A stretch of DNA of 64,000 bases, taken from NCBI GenBank assembly GCA_963759095.1, contig CAVWYF010000059.1:98891-162890 (forward strand), in the 5' to 3' direction. Source of the stretch: Anderseniella sp963759095 (lineage in GTDB: Bacteria; Pseudomonadota; Alphaproteobacteria; Rhizobiales; Aestuariivirgaceae). The position numbers and the translations under genes were made by a program. The notes under the pieces are model-generated. The model was not told where the DNA came from and made no database searches. It saw only the letters and a list, made by a program, of their open reading frames with translations. Below are positions 44,893-53,463 of this stretch, in pieces (within the stretch, counting starts at the first letter, position 1; every line of letters begins with the position of its first letter).

Positions 44893-45738
44893 CTAACGGC
44901 CTTCACGCCGGGCCATGAAGGCAAGGCGTTCAAACAGGGCGACGTCCTGTTCGTTCTTCAACAATGCGCCATGCAGCGGCGGGATGACCTTGGTCGGGTC
45001 TTTCTGGCGCAGGGTTTCCGGGGTGACATCCTCATTGAGCAACAGCTTTATCCAGTCGAGCAGTTCGGATGTAGACGGTTTCTTCTTCAGGCCCGGCACG
45101 TCGCGAACCTCATAAAAGATATTGAGAGCCTCGCTGACCAGGCGCTGCTTCAGGCCGGGATAGTGGACTTCAATAATGTCCTTCATGGTGTCGGCGTCGG
45201 GAAACTTGATGAAGTGGAAGAAACACCGGCGCAGGAAGGCGTCCGGGAGTTCCTTTTCGTTGTTGGAGGTAATGATCACCACCGGCCGGTTTTCCGCCTT
45301 GATTGTTTCACCGGTCTCATAGACGTGGAACTCCATGCGGTCGAGCTCCTGCAGCAGATCGTTCGGAAACTCGATATCCGCCTTGTCAATTTCGTCAATC
45401 AGCAGCACTGAGCGCTGGTCGGCTGTGAACGCTTCCCACAGTTTGCCGCGCTTGATGTAGTTTTTGATATCGTGCACGCGCTCATCGCCCAACTGGCTGT
45501 CGCGCAGCCGCGATACCGCATCATATTCGTACAGGCCCTGCTGAGCCTTGGTTGTGGACTTGATGTGCCATTCCAGCAGCGGCGTATCAATTGCCTTGGC
45601 AACTTCGTGGGCCAGAACGGTTTTGCCGGTGCCTGGCTCGCCCTTGATAAGAAGTGGTCTCTGCAGCACGATCGCCGCATTAACAGCCACACGCAGGTCT
45701 TCGGTAGCGATATAGTCGCTGGTGCCTTCAAATCTCAT
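44893..45738 (-). CDS. MoxR-family AAA+ ATPase
   Basis: A 281-residue AAA+ protein. Walker A is LIKGEPGTGKTVLAHEVAKA at about residues 34-53; Walker B is SVLLIDEIDKADIEFPNDLL; sensor 1 is VVIITSNNEKELPDAFLRRC, including the arginine finger region. MoxR ATPases act as chaperones for cofactor insertion together with VWA proteins. The matching CoxE-like VWA protein is encoded at 16.3 kb rather than next door. Its stop is 22 bases from the convergent small lipoprotein gene. Confidence 0.9.
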   Translation of the reverse strand: MRFEGTSDYIATEDLRVAVNAAIVLQRPLLIKGEPGTGKTVLAHEVAKAIDTPLLEWHIKSTTKAQQGLYEYDAVSRLRDSQLGDERVHDIKNYIKRGKLWEAFTADQRSVLLIDEIDKADIEFPNDLLQELDRMEFHVYETGETIKAENRPVVIITSNNEKELPDAFLRRCFFHFIKFPDADTMKDIIEVHYPGLKQRLVSEALNIFYEVRDVPGLKKKPSTSELLDWIKLLLNEDVTPETLRQKDPTKVIPPLHGALLKNEQDVALFERLAFMARREGR

Positions 45739-46002
45739 ATTGCTGGTCCGGCCTTTCCGTCTTTTGTCATCGTGAATGCAGTCAGGCTTTGTGCCCTAAG
45801 CCGGAGTTGCTTGCAATGGTCGGCGCAATTGCGTGAAGCAACTGGAATCAATGGCATGCGAATTGCCCGAAAGCCGGTAACTGTAAATAACCCTTCATGG
45901 AATCACTTTTCATTAAGCGTCTCATTAACCGGTTGCGCAGGCGTTGCGCGGACGATATAGAGGCGCAATCAGTCGCAGTTTTTGAACCGAGGATTGAAGT
46001 TC

Positions 46003-46419
46003 ATGGGAGAAAACAAGCCGATTCCGCTATCCAAGCTGGAAAAGGAGCCGTTCATGAGCGAACGGCAACAGGAATACTTCCGGGCAAAGCTTCTCGCCTG
46101 GAAAGGGGACATTCTGCGTGAAAGCCGTGAGACACTGCAAAACCTGCAGACGGAAAATCTGGTACTGCCGGATGCGGCGGACCGGGCGTCCACGGAAACG
46201 GACCGGTCACTGGAACTTCGCACCCGTGACCGACAGCGCAAGCTGATCGCAAAAATTGAATCCGCCTTGAAGCGCATCGACGACGGTATTTACGGGTATT
46301 GCGAAGAAACCGGTGAGCCGATTTCTCTTCGCCGCCTGGATGCCCGTCCCATTGCCACGCTTTCTGTCGAGGCCCAGGAACGTCATGAGCGTCGCGAAAA
46401 GGTTTATCGTGACGATTGA
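46003..46419 (+). CDS. dksA: DksA-family RNA polymerase-binding transcription factor
   Basis: A 138-residue protein of the DksA/TraR family. The coiled-coil portion holds RAKLLAWKGDILRESRETLQ and ends near the acidic tip DAADRASTETDRSLELRTRD. The zinc-finger region keeps only the first cysteine (YGYCEETGEPISLRRL); the other positions are non-cysteine (ARPIATLSVEAQERHE). Cysteine-poor DksA versions are known in alphaproteobacteria and can work without zinc. It acts with ppGpp at rRNA and other promoters. The ATG at 46003 has GAGG upstream; the TTG at 45982 is less likely. A strong terminator follows. Confidence 0.92.
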   Translation: MGENKPIPLSKLEKEPFMSERQQEYFRAKLLAWKGDILRESRETLQNLQTENLVLPDAADRASTETDRSLELRTRDRQRKLIAKIESALKRIDDGIYGYCEETGEPISLRRLDARPIATLSVEAQERHERREKVYRDD

Positions 46420-46463
46420 ACGACGGCTCCAGCCGGGATCGAGGCGATAGCCATAGACCAAAG

Positions 46464-46497
46464 AAAGGGCCGAAGTTGTTAACTTCGGCCCTTTGTT
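46464..46497 (+). terminator. Strong Rho-independent terminator between dksA and the fliO-like gene
   Basis: AAAGGGCCGAAGTT (46464-46477) pairs perfectly with AACTTCGGCCCTTT (46481-46494) around GTT. A T-rich tail follows on the plus strand, and the symmetric A-run lets it serve the convergent minus-strand gene too. Confidence 0.93.
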
Positions 46498-46528
46498 TAT
46501 GCATCCAGGGTCGTGATCTGACAGCAAG

Positions 46529-47041
46529 TCACTTGTGATCCAGATCGTGTTCCACGGCCCGCAGGTTCGGCGGGCGATCGGCTGGTGCGGGTTCTGCGAA
46601 AACCGCTGGCCGCGGCGCGGGACGTGATCCCAGCGGGCGAACATTTCCGGCAGGATCGGCGGCTCCCAACGGAGGAGCTTCTGTTACCGGATGCGGTGGA
46701 GGGGCGGCCGGAATACTGTCAATGGCCTCAGCTGCCAAATTCCTGTTTCTTTTAGCGCCCGCCGCGGCGCCTTGACGCGACGGTTTGGTGCTGATACCGG
46801 CCTCGATGACCACGTCCTGTGACCCACCGACCAGTACCAGGTGTTCCACATCATCGCGGCGTACCAGCACCAGGAAACGGGATTTGTCGACTTCGTAGTA
46901 TTCGGAAATTCCAAGGCGGGAGCCGCGCTTGGCACGCACGCGGCCACCAAGCGCACGTATCATCAGCCAGGCGAATATGAATACCGCCAGTATAACACAG
47001 CCAAGATATATCCAGTTCATATAAGGCTCTAGAAGTTCCAT
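46529..47041 (-). CDS. FliO-like flagellar biosynthesis protein
   Basis: A 170-residue protein with one N-terminal membrane helix (about residues 8-30), then GRVRAKRGSRLGISEYYEVD and SRFLVLVRRDDVEHLVLVGG, the small beta domain common to FliO-like proteins. The remaining 90 residues are Pro/Ala-rich and disordered. Hyphomicrobiales often carry such a gene next to dksA and cckA, away from flagellar loci. Whether it truly works in flagellar export is uncertain. It is divergent from cckA. Confidence 0.75.
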   Translation of the reverse strand: MELLEPYMNWIYLGCVILAVFIFAWLMIRALGGRVRAKRGSRLGISEYYEVDKSRFLVLVRRDDVEHLVLVGGSQDVVIEAGISTKPSRQGAAAGAKRNRNLAAEAIDSIPAAPPPHPVTEAPPLGAADPAGNVRPLGSRPAPRPAVFAEPAPADRPPNLRAVEHDLDHK

Positions 47042-47231
47042 TTCTGTTCCCGATATTTGCGTTGATCTGTTTGGTTTGTCCGTACCATGTAAAACAATTG
47101 CACATCAATGCGGTCAAGCGCCAGTAATGTTAGGTTGAATCTAACGCTGGTTTAGGGCTGATACATGGCACAATTCACCTATACTTGCACCTGATTCGGG
47201 GCGATGCGGCACATCAGGCACATTGGGGTAC

Positions 47232-49841
47232 ATGAGCAAAGATATTCAAATCGAACCGGAGAGCGGTTCTTCGAACCCTGTCAAGACGCCAGTTTTGCCA
47301 CCTGTTAAAGAAGCAGACTGGGCGACGGCAAACGTGACTCCAGTTCGCGAGCTGCGGCCGGCCCAGTCGGACGGCAGGCCCGTGCTTAGTCTTCTGCTGG
47401 CAATTTCGCTGGCCATAATCGTGTACTTTGCCGTTCAGACAACAGGTGCCATTGTCCCGCAAGTCGTCATGGTGGCGCTGGCCCTGATGTCGCTTACCGG
47501 ACTGCTGGCAGTGTTTGGTGCGCTTGCAGGTTTCGTGCATTTCGGGAGGGCACCCCGGCAGAAAGAGTTTTTTGATCAGTTGTTTGATGCCGTAGGCGAA
47601 CCGTGTGTGGTGGCGGACGCACGTGGATTGATCATCTACTCCAACACGTCCTATCAACAGCTTGTCTCAGCGTCCGGCCAGGGCAGGATAGTCAATCTTG
47701 AGACATTGTATTCCGGTTATCCGGATGTGTCGGAACGGGTGTACCGGCTGGCGCGCGCAGCGCGTGAGGGCAAGGAGGCATCCGAGCAGTTCAGGCTGGC
47801 GGCAGGATCGGCCGCCGCAGGCGCACGCAGCGATGCGGCGGCATGGCTGCGCCTGCAGGTCAAGCCGCTGAAAGTTGGGGCCGGCCAGCCCTATTCGGTG
47901 TGGCGGCTCGTTGACGAAACAGATGCTCGCGCGTCCCAGGAAGATGCCTTCGAAAACCTGCAATACATCATCAATTATCTCGACCATGCACCGGCAGGGT
48001 TCTTCTCAACCACGGCAGACGGTGCCATAGCCTATATCAATGCCACGCTGGCTGAATGGCTGGGACTGGACTTGTCATCGACCACTGACGGCAACCTGAG
48101 ACTGTCGGATATCGTTACCGACAAGGGTGCCAAACTGCTCGGCGGTATTGAGCCTGAGGCCGGGCGGCCGGTAACCGAAGTATTCGACCTGGACCTGGCG
48201 ACCCGGACAGGCGAGACAATTCCGGCCCGCGTGGTGCATCGCTGTGAATTTGACAGTGAAGGCAAACTGCAGCCGTCTCGGACACTCGTGCTCGACAGAC
48301 GCGCCCATTTCGCGGTCGAGAAAAATTCCGGCGAAGCCCAGGTGCAGATTTCGCGGCTGTTCAATTCCCTGCCTATCGGCATCGTGCAATTGAATGCCAA
48401 AGGCACAATCGAAACCATGAACGCAGCGTTTCTTGAGCTTGCGCCGAAGGCCAAGCGGCGTGGTTCCCTGTCGAAACTCGTGCGTGAAGACGAACGCGAA
48501 AAATTGGACCGGCTTGTCGCGGATGCCGCAGCAGGCAAGGTGGAAGTCAAACCAACCGACGTTCATTTCCTGGGTACGGAAGAAACCTCCGGTCAGGTCT
48601 ACTGTGTTGCTGATGAAACCGGTGGCAAGGGGGCCGTCATGGTGTTTGCCGTGGACACCACAAAGCACTCATCGCTTGAGACGCAGCTTGCGCAGAGCCA
48701 GAAGATGCAGGCCGTAGGCCAGCTTGCCGGCGGCGTTGCGCATGATTTCAACAATGTGCTGACGGCAATCATCGGCTTTTCCGATCTGTTGCTGGCACGT
48801 CACCGCCCGACCGATCCGTCGTTTGCCGACATCATGAACATCAAGCAGAACGCCAACAGGGCTGCTAATCTGGTGCGCCAGTTGCTGGCGTTCTCGCGCC
48901 GCCAGACCTTGCGGCCTGAAGTTCTGTCCCTGACCGATGTGCTGGCGGACCTCGGCAACCTGCTTGGCCGCCTGCTCGGTGAAACGGTCGAACTGAAGAT
49001 CGTGCATGGCCGCGATCTCGACCGTATCAAGGTCGATATCAACCAGTTTGAGCAGGTGGTGATCAATCTGTGTGTGAATGCGCGCGATGCAATGCCTGAT
49101 GGCGGCGTATTGACACTGAGATCCAGCAATGTGTCTGCAGCCCAATCGGAGAGCGTCAAGCCCGGCCTGATGCCACCGGGAGAGTACGTTCTTCTGGAGG
49201 TCGCCGACACCGGCACCGGCATGCCGCAGGACGTGCTCGATAAAATTTACGAACCGTTCTTCTCTACCAAGGAAGTGGGCAAGGGAACCGGGCTTGGATT
49301 GTCGACGGTGTATGGCATCATCAAGCAGACCGGCGGGTTTATCTTCTGCGACAGTGATATGGGCAAGGGGACGACATTCAAGGTTTACCTGCCGCAATAC
49401 ATCGAGACGCAGGAAGAAGTATCGGCACGCGTGGCGGAAGCTGCAACCGGCGAACCCAAGAGCGTGGACCTGACCGGCACCGGCACCATCCTGCTGGTCG
49501 AGGATGAAGATGCGGTACGCTCGTTCGCCAAGCGGGCGCTGGAGTCGCGCGGCTATACGGTGCTGGAAGCTGATTCCGGTGAGGTTGGGCTTGAAGTGCT
49601 GGAAGAATACGGCGCTGAACCCGATCTGATCGTGTCAGATGTGGTGATGCCTGAAATGGACGGGCCAAGCATGCTGCGCGAACTGCGCAAGCGCGGGGTC
49701 AAGACCAAGATCGTTTTCATCTCGGGCTACGCTGAAGATGCGTTTGAGAAAAACCTTGAGGGCCAGACGGATTTTGCCTTTCTGCCCAAGCCGTTCACCC
49801 TCAAGCAACTTGCCGAAGCCGTGAAGGAAGCGATAGGCTGA
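47232..49841 (+). CDS. cckA: CckA, cell-cycle hybrid histidine kinase
   Basis: An 869-residue membrane kinase. It has two adjacent transmembrane helices (about residues 55-105), PAS-type domains (about 115-230, 240-360, 370-475), a dimerisation domain with the phospho-histidine in LAGGVAHDFNNVLTAIIGFS (His504), an ATPase domain (ADTGTGMPQ, GKGTGLGLSTVYG), and a C-terminal receiver with Asp803 in LIVSDVVMPEMDGP. This matches CckA, which controls CtrA through the ChpT phosphotransferase and switches to phosphatase activity on c-di-GMP binding. The ATG at 47232 is preferred to the TTG at 47223. A small stem (GTTAG/CTAAC at 47129-47145) lies in the promoter region shared with the FliO-like gene. 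Confidence 0.93.
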   Translation: MSKDIQIEPESGSSNPVKTPVLPPVKEADWATANVTPVRELRPAQSDGRPVLSLLLAISLAIIVYFAVQTTGAIVPQVVMVALALMSLTGLLAVFGALAGFVHFGRAPRQKEFFDQLFDAVGEPCVVADARGLIIYSNTSYQQLVSASGQGRIVNLETLYSGYPDVSERVYRLARAAREGKEASEQFRLAAGSAAAGARSDAAAWLRLQVKPLKVGAGQPYSVWRLVDETDARASQEDAFENLQYIINYLDHAPAGFFSTTADGAIAYINATLAEWLGLDLSSTTDGNLRLSDIVTDKGAKLLGGIEPEAGRPVTEVFDLDLATRTGETIPARVVHRCEFDSEGKLQPSRTLVLDRRAHFAVEKNSGEAQVQISRLFNSLPIGIVQLNAKGTIETMNAAFLELAPKAKRRGSLSKLVREDEREKLDRLVADAAAGKVEVKPTDVHFLGTEETSGQVYCVADETGGKGAVMVFAVDTTKHSSLETQLAQSQKMQAVGQLAGGVAHDFNNVLTAIIGFSDLLLARHRPTDPSFADIMNIKQNANRAANLVRQLLAFSRRQTLRPEVLSLTDVLADLGNLLGRLLGETVELKIVHGRDLDRIKVDINQFEQVVINLCVNARDAMPDGGVLTLRSSNVSAAQSESVKPGLMPPGEYVLLEVADTGTGMPQDVLDKIYEPFFSTKEVGKGTGLGLSTVYGIIKQTGGFIFCDSDMGKGTTFKVYLPQYIETQEEVSARVAEAATGEPKSVDLTGTGTILLVEDEDAVRSFAKRALESRGYTVLEADSGEVGLEVLEEYGAEPDLIVSDVVMPEMDGPSMLRELRKRGVKTKIVFISGYAEDAFEKNLEGQTDFAFLPKPFTLKQLAEAVKEAIG

Positions 49842-49875
49842 TCCTGGTCAGAATGGCAGGGAAACAATCGGTAGA

Positions 49876-51183
49876 ATGGCGCAAGTCTCATCCATGGCAG
49901 ATGTGACCAGGTTGCCGCCATCCTTGTGGGCGGCCACGGCACAGGAGACCTATTCCGGTCATGCGCTGGACGGCGACCATCGCTTTGACATGGTGATTGT
50001 CGGTGGTGGATTCACCGGCCTTTCCGCGGCTCTTCATGCCAGCCAGGCAGGCGCCAGTGTTTGTGTGCTGGAGACGGGTGAGCCCGGGTGGGGGGCGTCA
50101 GGCCGCAATGGCGGCCAGGTGATCCCCGGCTTCAAATGGGACCCTGATGAACTGGTCGCAAAGTTCGGTGAAGAGGCCGGCGAGCGGCTGGTGGCGTTTT
50201 CAGGATCTGCTCCCGACATGGTGTTCGATCTCATCACCCGGCATGACATCCGCTGCGCCGCGAACCGCCAGGGCTGGCTGCAGGCGGTTCACACCGAAAA
50301 GGCAGTCAAGTCAGCTGAGCTGAGGGCTGCGCAGTGGCAGGCACGTGGTGCACCGGTAGGTTTTGTGCACGGTGATGAGGCGCGTGCGCTGATCGGATCG
50401 CCTGCCTATGTGGCAGCTCTCATCGAGCCGCGCGGCGGCAAGTTGAACCCGTTGTCCTATGCCAGGGGGCTGGCGCGGGCTGCTGTTTCTGCGGGAGCGA
50501 CGATATCGCCGGGGTCACCTGTGACCTCGCTGCAGCAAATGAGCGGCAAATGGATCGCCTCGACACCGACAGCGAATATAACCGCGGAGAAGGTATTGCT
50601 GGCGACCAATGGCTATACTGACCGGCTGTGGCCGAAACTCCGGCAGACCATCATACCGGTCGCCAGCTTCATTGTTGCAACAAGGCCGCTGTCGGACAAT
50701 GTGCACCGGACCATTTTGCCACAAGGCCATGTGATCTCGGATACCCGGCGGTTGCTGACCTATTCACGGCTGGATGAAGAAGGCCGGCTGGTCGTCGGGG
50801 CGCGGGGCAAGTGGCAGGATCCGGCCCAGCGCAGTGATTTCGATCATGTGGTGCGGCAACTGCATGAGCTGTTTCCACAGGTCGGTGACATTGGTGACGC
50901 AGAATTTTTCTGGTCGGGCAGGGTGGCCATCACGCCGGACTACCTGCCGCATGTCCACCAACCGGCCCCCGGTCTGCTGATCGTACTGGGCTACAACGGC
51001 CGCGGCGTTGCCATGGCGACCGCCATGGGCGCTGCAGCGGGAAAGTATACAGTGAACGGTGACAGGAACGAGTTGCCGTTGCCCGGCAGCGCGATTTCGC
51101 CCATACCGCTGCATGGCGCGGGGCGCGGCTATGTGGCCGCCATGTCCGCCTGGTACAGGCTGCTGGATGGCCTCGGGCTGTAG
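49876..51183 (+). CDS. FAD-dependent oxidoreductase, PuuB / gamma-glutamylputrescine oxidase-like (DAO family)
   Basis: A 435-residue flavoprotein of the D-amino-acid oxidase family. The FAD motif is MVIVGGGFTGLSAALHASQA at about residues 38-57, and GWGASGRNGGQVIPGFKWD follows, as in PuuB and related amine oxidases. Other blocks are VLLATNGYTDRLWPKLRQTI and ILVLGY-like LLIVLGYNGRGVAMATAMG near the C-terminus. It should oxidise a secondary amine, perhaps gamma-glutamylputrescine. No puuA/C/D genes are nearby. It follows cckA by 34 bases on the same strand but is functionally unrelated, so co-transcription may be incidental. Confidence 0.85.
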   Translation: MAQVSSMADVTRLPPSLWAATAQETYSGHALDGDHRFDMVIVGGGFTGLSAALHASQAGASVCVLETGEPGWGASGRNGGQVIPGFKWDPDELVAKFGEEAGERLVAFSGSAPDMVFDLITRHDIRCAANRQGWLQAVHTEKAVKSAELRAAQWQARGAPVGFVHGDEARALIGSPAYVAALIEPRGGKLNPLSYARGLARAAVSAGATISPGSPVTSLQQMSGKWIASTPTANITAEKVLLATNGYTDRLWPKLRQTIIPVASFIVATRPLSDNVHRTILPQGHVISDTRRLLTYSRLDEEGRLVVGARGKWQDPAQRSDFDHVVRQLHELFPQVGDIGDAEFFWSGRVAITPDYLPHVHQPAPGLLIVLGYNGRGVAMATAMGAAAGKYTVNGDRNELPLPGSAISPIPLHGAGRGYVAAMSAWYRLLDGLGL

Positions 51184-51394
51184 GGTCCTGCCCGCCTGGA
51201 AGCATGCTCTGTAAGGTTGAGGGATTTCCCAGGGCTGGTACTGACCGCAGAGTGGACTTTGCTGCCATTAACAATTTCCTGAGCTAACCAGTTCGTAGTC
51301 TGCTTTGCAAATACCGTATTGGCTCATTGGACAATTGCGTCAGGGGATGAGATAAAGGCACGGTGTTGAATTGGACCTGATACTTCGAACTCGA

Positions 51395-51841
51395 ATGACC
51401 CCCTCAAAATGCCAAATCGAAGAATTCCTTGAAGGCCTTGGAGTTGAATTTGAACTACACACGTTGAGCGAAAGTGAAAACATCGCGAAACGGTGGCTCC
51501 TTACGTATGCCCAGCAAGTGAAAAAGGCTACAGGTGCGTGGATTTACAACGGTTTCAAGTGGCACGGATTCAGTTTCGAACACCAGACAGCAATTGAAGG
51601 GAAGGATGCTCTGCGCGCCTATCAGAGCCAGTGGCCGGCTCCTTATGTGGTTTTTGATGAGGAAGGAATATGGTCTTATGGCTGCACCTCAGAAAGATAT
51701 CCCGATTTCACTTGTTTCGGAGCAGAAGTTTTTGTTGCCCATCACAATATGAAATGGACAATGGCTTTTACACATGAGCAGCCCCATATCGGACCATTCT
51801 TTGCAATGAAACAGGGAACCTCCGGAGTTCAGTTTCCATAA
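51395..51841 (+). CDS. DUF4275 family protein
   Basis: A 148-residue protein beginning MTPSKCQIEEFLEGLGVEFE, with the conserved patch KWHGFSFEHQTAIEGKDAL, then WPAPYVVFDEEG and the C-terminal DFTCFGAEVFVAHHNMKWTM. I recognise this as DUF4275-like, a family known mainly from Firmicutes and of unknown role. Base composition is lower in GC than the neighbours, consistent with acquisition from elsewhere. The ATG at 51395 is chosen over the TTG at 51371. It lies next to the duplicated cyclotransferase fragment, at the edge of an accessory block. Confidence 0.65.
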   Translation: MTPSKCQIEEFLEGLGVEFELHTLSESENIAKRWLLTYAQQVKKATGAWIYNGFKWHGFSFEHQTAIEGKDALRAYQSQWPAPYVVFDEEGIWSYGCTSERYPDFTCFGAEVFVAHHNMKWTMAFTHEQPHIGPFFAMKQGTSGVQFP

Positions 51842-51890
51842 AGGCTCAAAGCGGTCGTTGTGCCTCCTTGATCAAGAGGCCTGACCCTAA

Positions 51891-52092
51891 AGTATTGCCT
51901 GCCATCTGTCATGACCGGCGGCCTGCAGCGCCTCGATCCCGGCCAGCCTGGCCGGGCGATGATCTTCAGTATCCGGTTTGAATGCTACTGCCTGAAAGGC
52001 TGCCAGCACTTGCGGATCAAAGCTGTTTTCGGTTGCGCCGGCGATGCACAGCGCCAGGTACCAGTCAAAGGGTATCAGGACATGCTCATGGC
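51891..52092 (-). pseudogene. Duplicated C-terminal fragment of the gamma-glutamylcyclotransferase gene
   Basis: About 200 bases match 58322-58524, inside the cyclotransferase gene, with only scattered substitutions and small indels near one end. They include shared runs such as CCGGCCAGCCTGGCCGGGCG and ACTTGCGGATCAAAGCTGTT. The fragment covers the last roughly 65 codons of that gene in the same orientation and has no start. The two copies form direct repeats bracketing 52.1-58.3 kb. Confidence 0.88.
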
Positions 52093-52128
52093 AATTTTTC
52101 CGGCATCATTGTTGAATGAAGTTCAGCG

Positions 52129-53307
52129 TCAACCTGTCGGCAGGGTGCGGGCAAACGCGCGGATGTCGTTGATCAGAAGGTCGGGCTCTTCCATGCCGCC
52201 AAAGTGACCTCCTCGCGGCATTTCGGTCCATTGTTGCACGTTATAGATGCGATCCACGTAGGACCGGGGCGGCCAGGCCAGCATTTCAGCCGGAAAAAGC
52301 GCACACGCAGTGGGAACCTCGACACGGCGCTTGTCGACGGAGAGAACGCGGCCGCCTTCTTCGCGTCGGCCATAATAGATCCATGAGGCAGTGTTGAAGC
52401 AGCGCGTTGTGATGTAGATCATGATGTTGGTCAAAAGCTCGTCCTTGCTGTGTGCGCTTTCGACGTTGTCGCCATCGGTATCGGACCACGAGTTGAATTT
52501 TTCAACCAGCCAGGCGGCAATGCCGACCGGGCTGTCCATCATGGCGTAACTCAGCGTCTGGGGGCGGGTCGCCTGCTGTGTGCGGTAACCATTTTCCATT
52601 ATCTGATCGCGCTCGAACTGGTCAGCCCAGGCTCGTTCTTCTTCTGTCTGGGGGCCATCGGCGTGGCGCATGGTAAGGATGTTGATATGGATCGCCGCGC
52701 ATTGTGGCGCATGTTCGAATCCCAGCCAGGATGAAATTGCCCCACCCCAGTCTCCACCCTGAGCAAGATAGGAGGAATAGCCGAGAACATCTGTCATCAG
52801 GCAGTTGAGTACCTCTGCCATCTTGCGCGGTCCATAGGGGCGCGGCGGGCGTCCGGAAAAGGCAAAGCCTGGTAGCGACGGGGCGATTACGTCAAATGCA
52901 TCCGACACATCCCCCCCAAATCGTTCAGGATGAGCCAGCGGTTCGATCAACTCGTTGAACTCGGCGACACTGCCCGGCCAGCCATGGCTGATCAGCAATG
53001 GCATTGGCGACGGGCCGCTGCCTTTTTCATGGATGAAATGCATGTCAATACCGTCCACCGGTGAGCGGTAATGCGAGAACCGATTGAGAGCCGCTTCCTG
53101 TTTGCGCCAGTCGAACTCTTGCACCCAATAGGCGCACAGCTCCTTCATGTAGTCGAGATTGGTGCCGTACTCCCAACCACCATCATCGGGCATTTCGTGC
53201 CATGGAAATGCTGCGACGCGCGCGCGGATCTGAGCAAGCGTACTGTCTGGAACCGATATTTCAAACGGACGACAACCTGCCAGATCGGTGTCAAATTTGT
53301 TCATCAT
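52129..53307 (-). CDS. Epoxide hydrolase, alpha/beta hydrolase fold with N-terminal EHN domain
   Basis: A 392-residue enzyme. Residues 14-120 match the epoxide hydrolase N-terminal domain (PFEISVPDSTLAQIRARVAA). The hydrolase core carries the oxyanion motif SHGWPGS at about 108-114 and the nucleophile Asp186 in QGGDWGGAISSWLG. The likely acid and histidine are near the end in GGHFGGMEEPDLLINDIRAF. It resembles microsomal/juvenile-hormone-type epoxide hydrolases that open epoxides to diols. No signal peptide. It sits between the repeated cyclotransferase fragment and the MocR gene. Confidence 0.87.
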   Translation of the reverse strand: MMNKFDTDLAGCRPFEISVPDSTLAQIRARVAAFPWHEMPDDGGWEYGTNLDYMKELCAYWVQEFDWRKQEAALNRFSHYRSPVDGIDMHFIHEKGSGPSPMPLLISHGWPGSVAEFNELIEPLAHPERFGGDVSDAFDVIAPSLPGFAFSGRPPRPYGPRKMAEVLNCLMTDVLGYSSYLAQGGDWGGAISSWLGFEHAPQCAAIHINILTMRHADGPQTEEERAWADQFERDQIMENGYRTQQATRPQTLSYAMMDSPVGIAAWLVEKFNSWSDTDGDNVESAHSKDELLTNIMIYITTRCFNTASWIYYGRREEGGRVLSVDKRRVEVPTACALFPAEMLAWPPRSYVDRIYNVQQWTEMPRGGHFGGMEEPDLLINDIRAFARTLPTG

Positions 53308-53463
53308 CGGCTCCTCAAATCTGTTCGCACTACGGGCTCGATCCGCCCTTTCAGGATTGGCAGAAACAACCGTAATGGGGGAGAGACAGGCTGGGTGTAA
53401 GAAGGTGACAGTTGCGAGCGGTTCACTTCTGAAACTGTGGAGGACAAGAGGCGCAACTGAAGT

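Noticed and set aside
45913..45928. CtrA-like TTAA repeats upstream of dksA
   Set aside because: The two TTAA units are eight bases apart, not seven.
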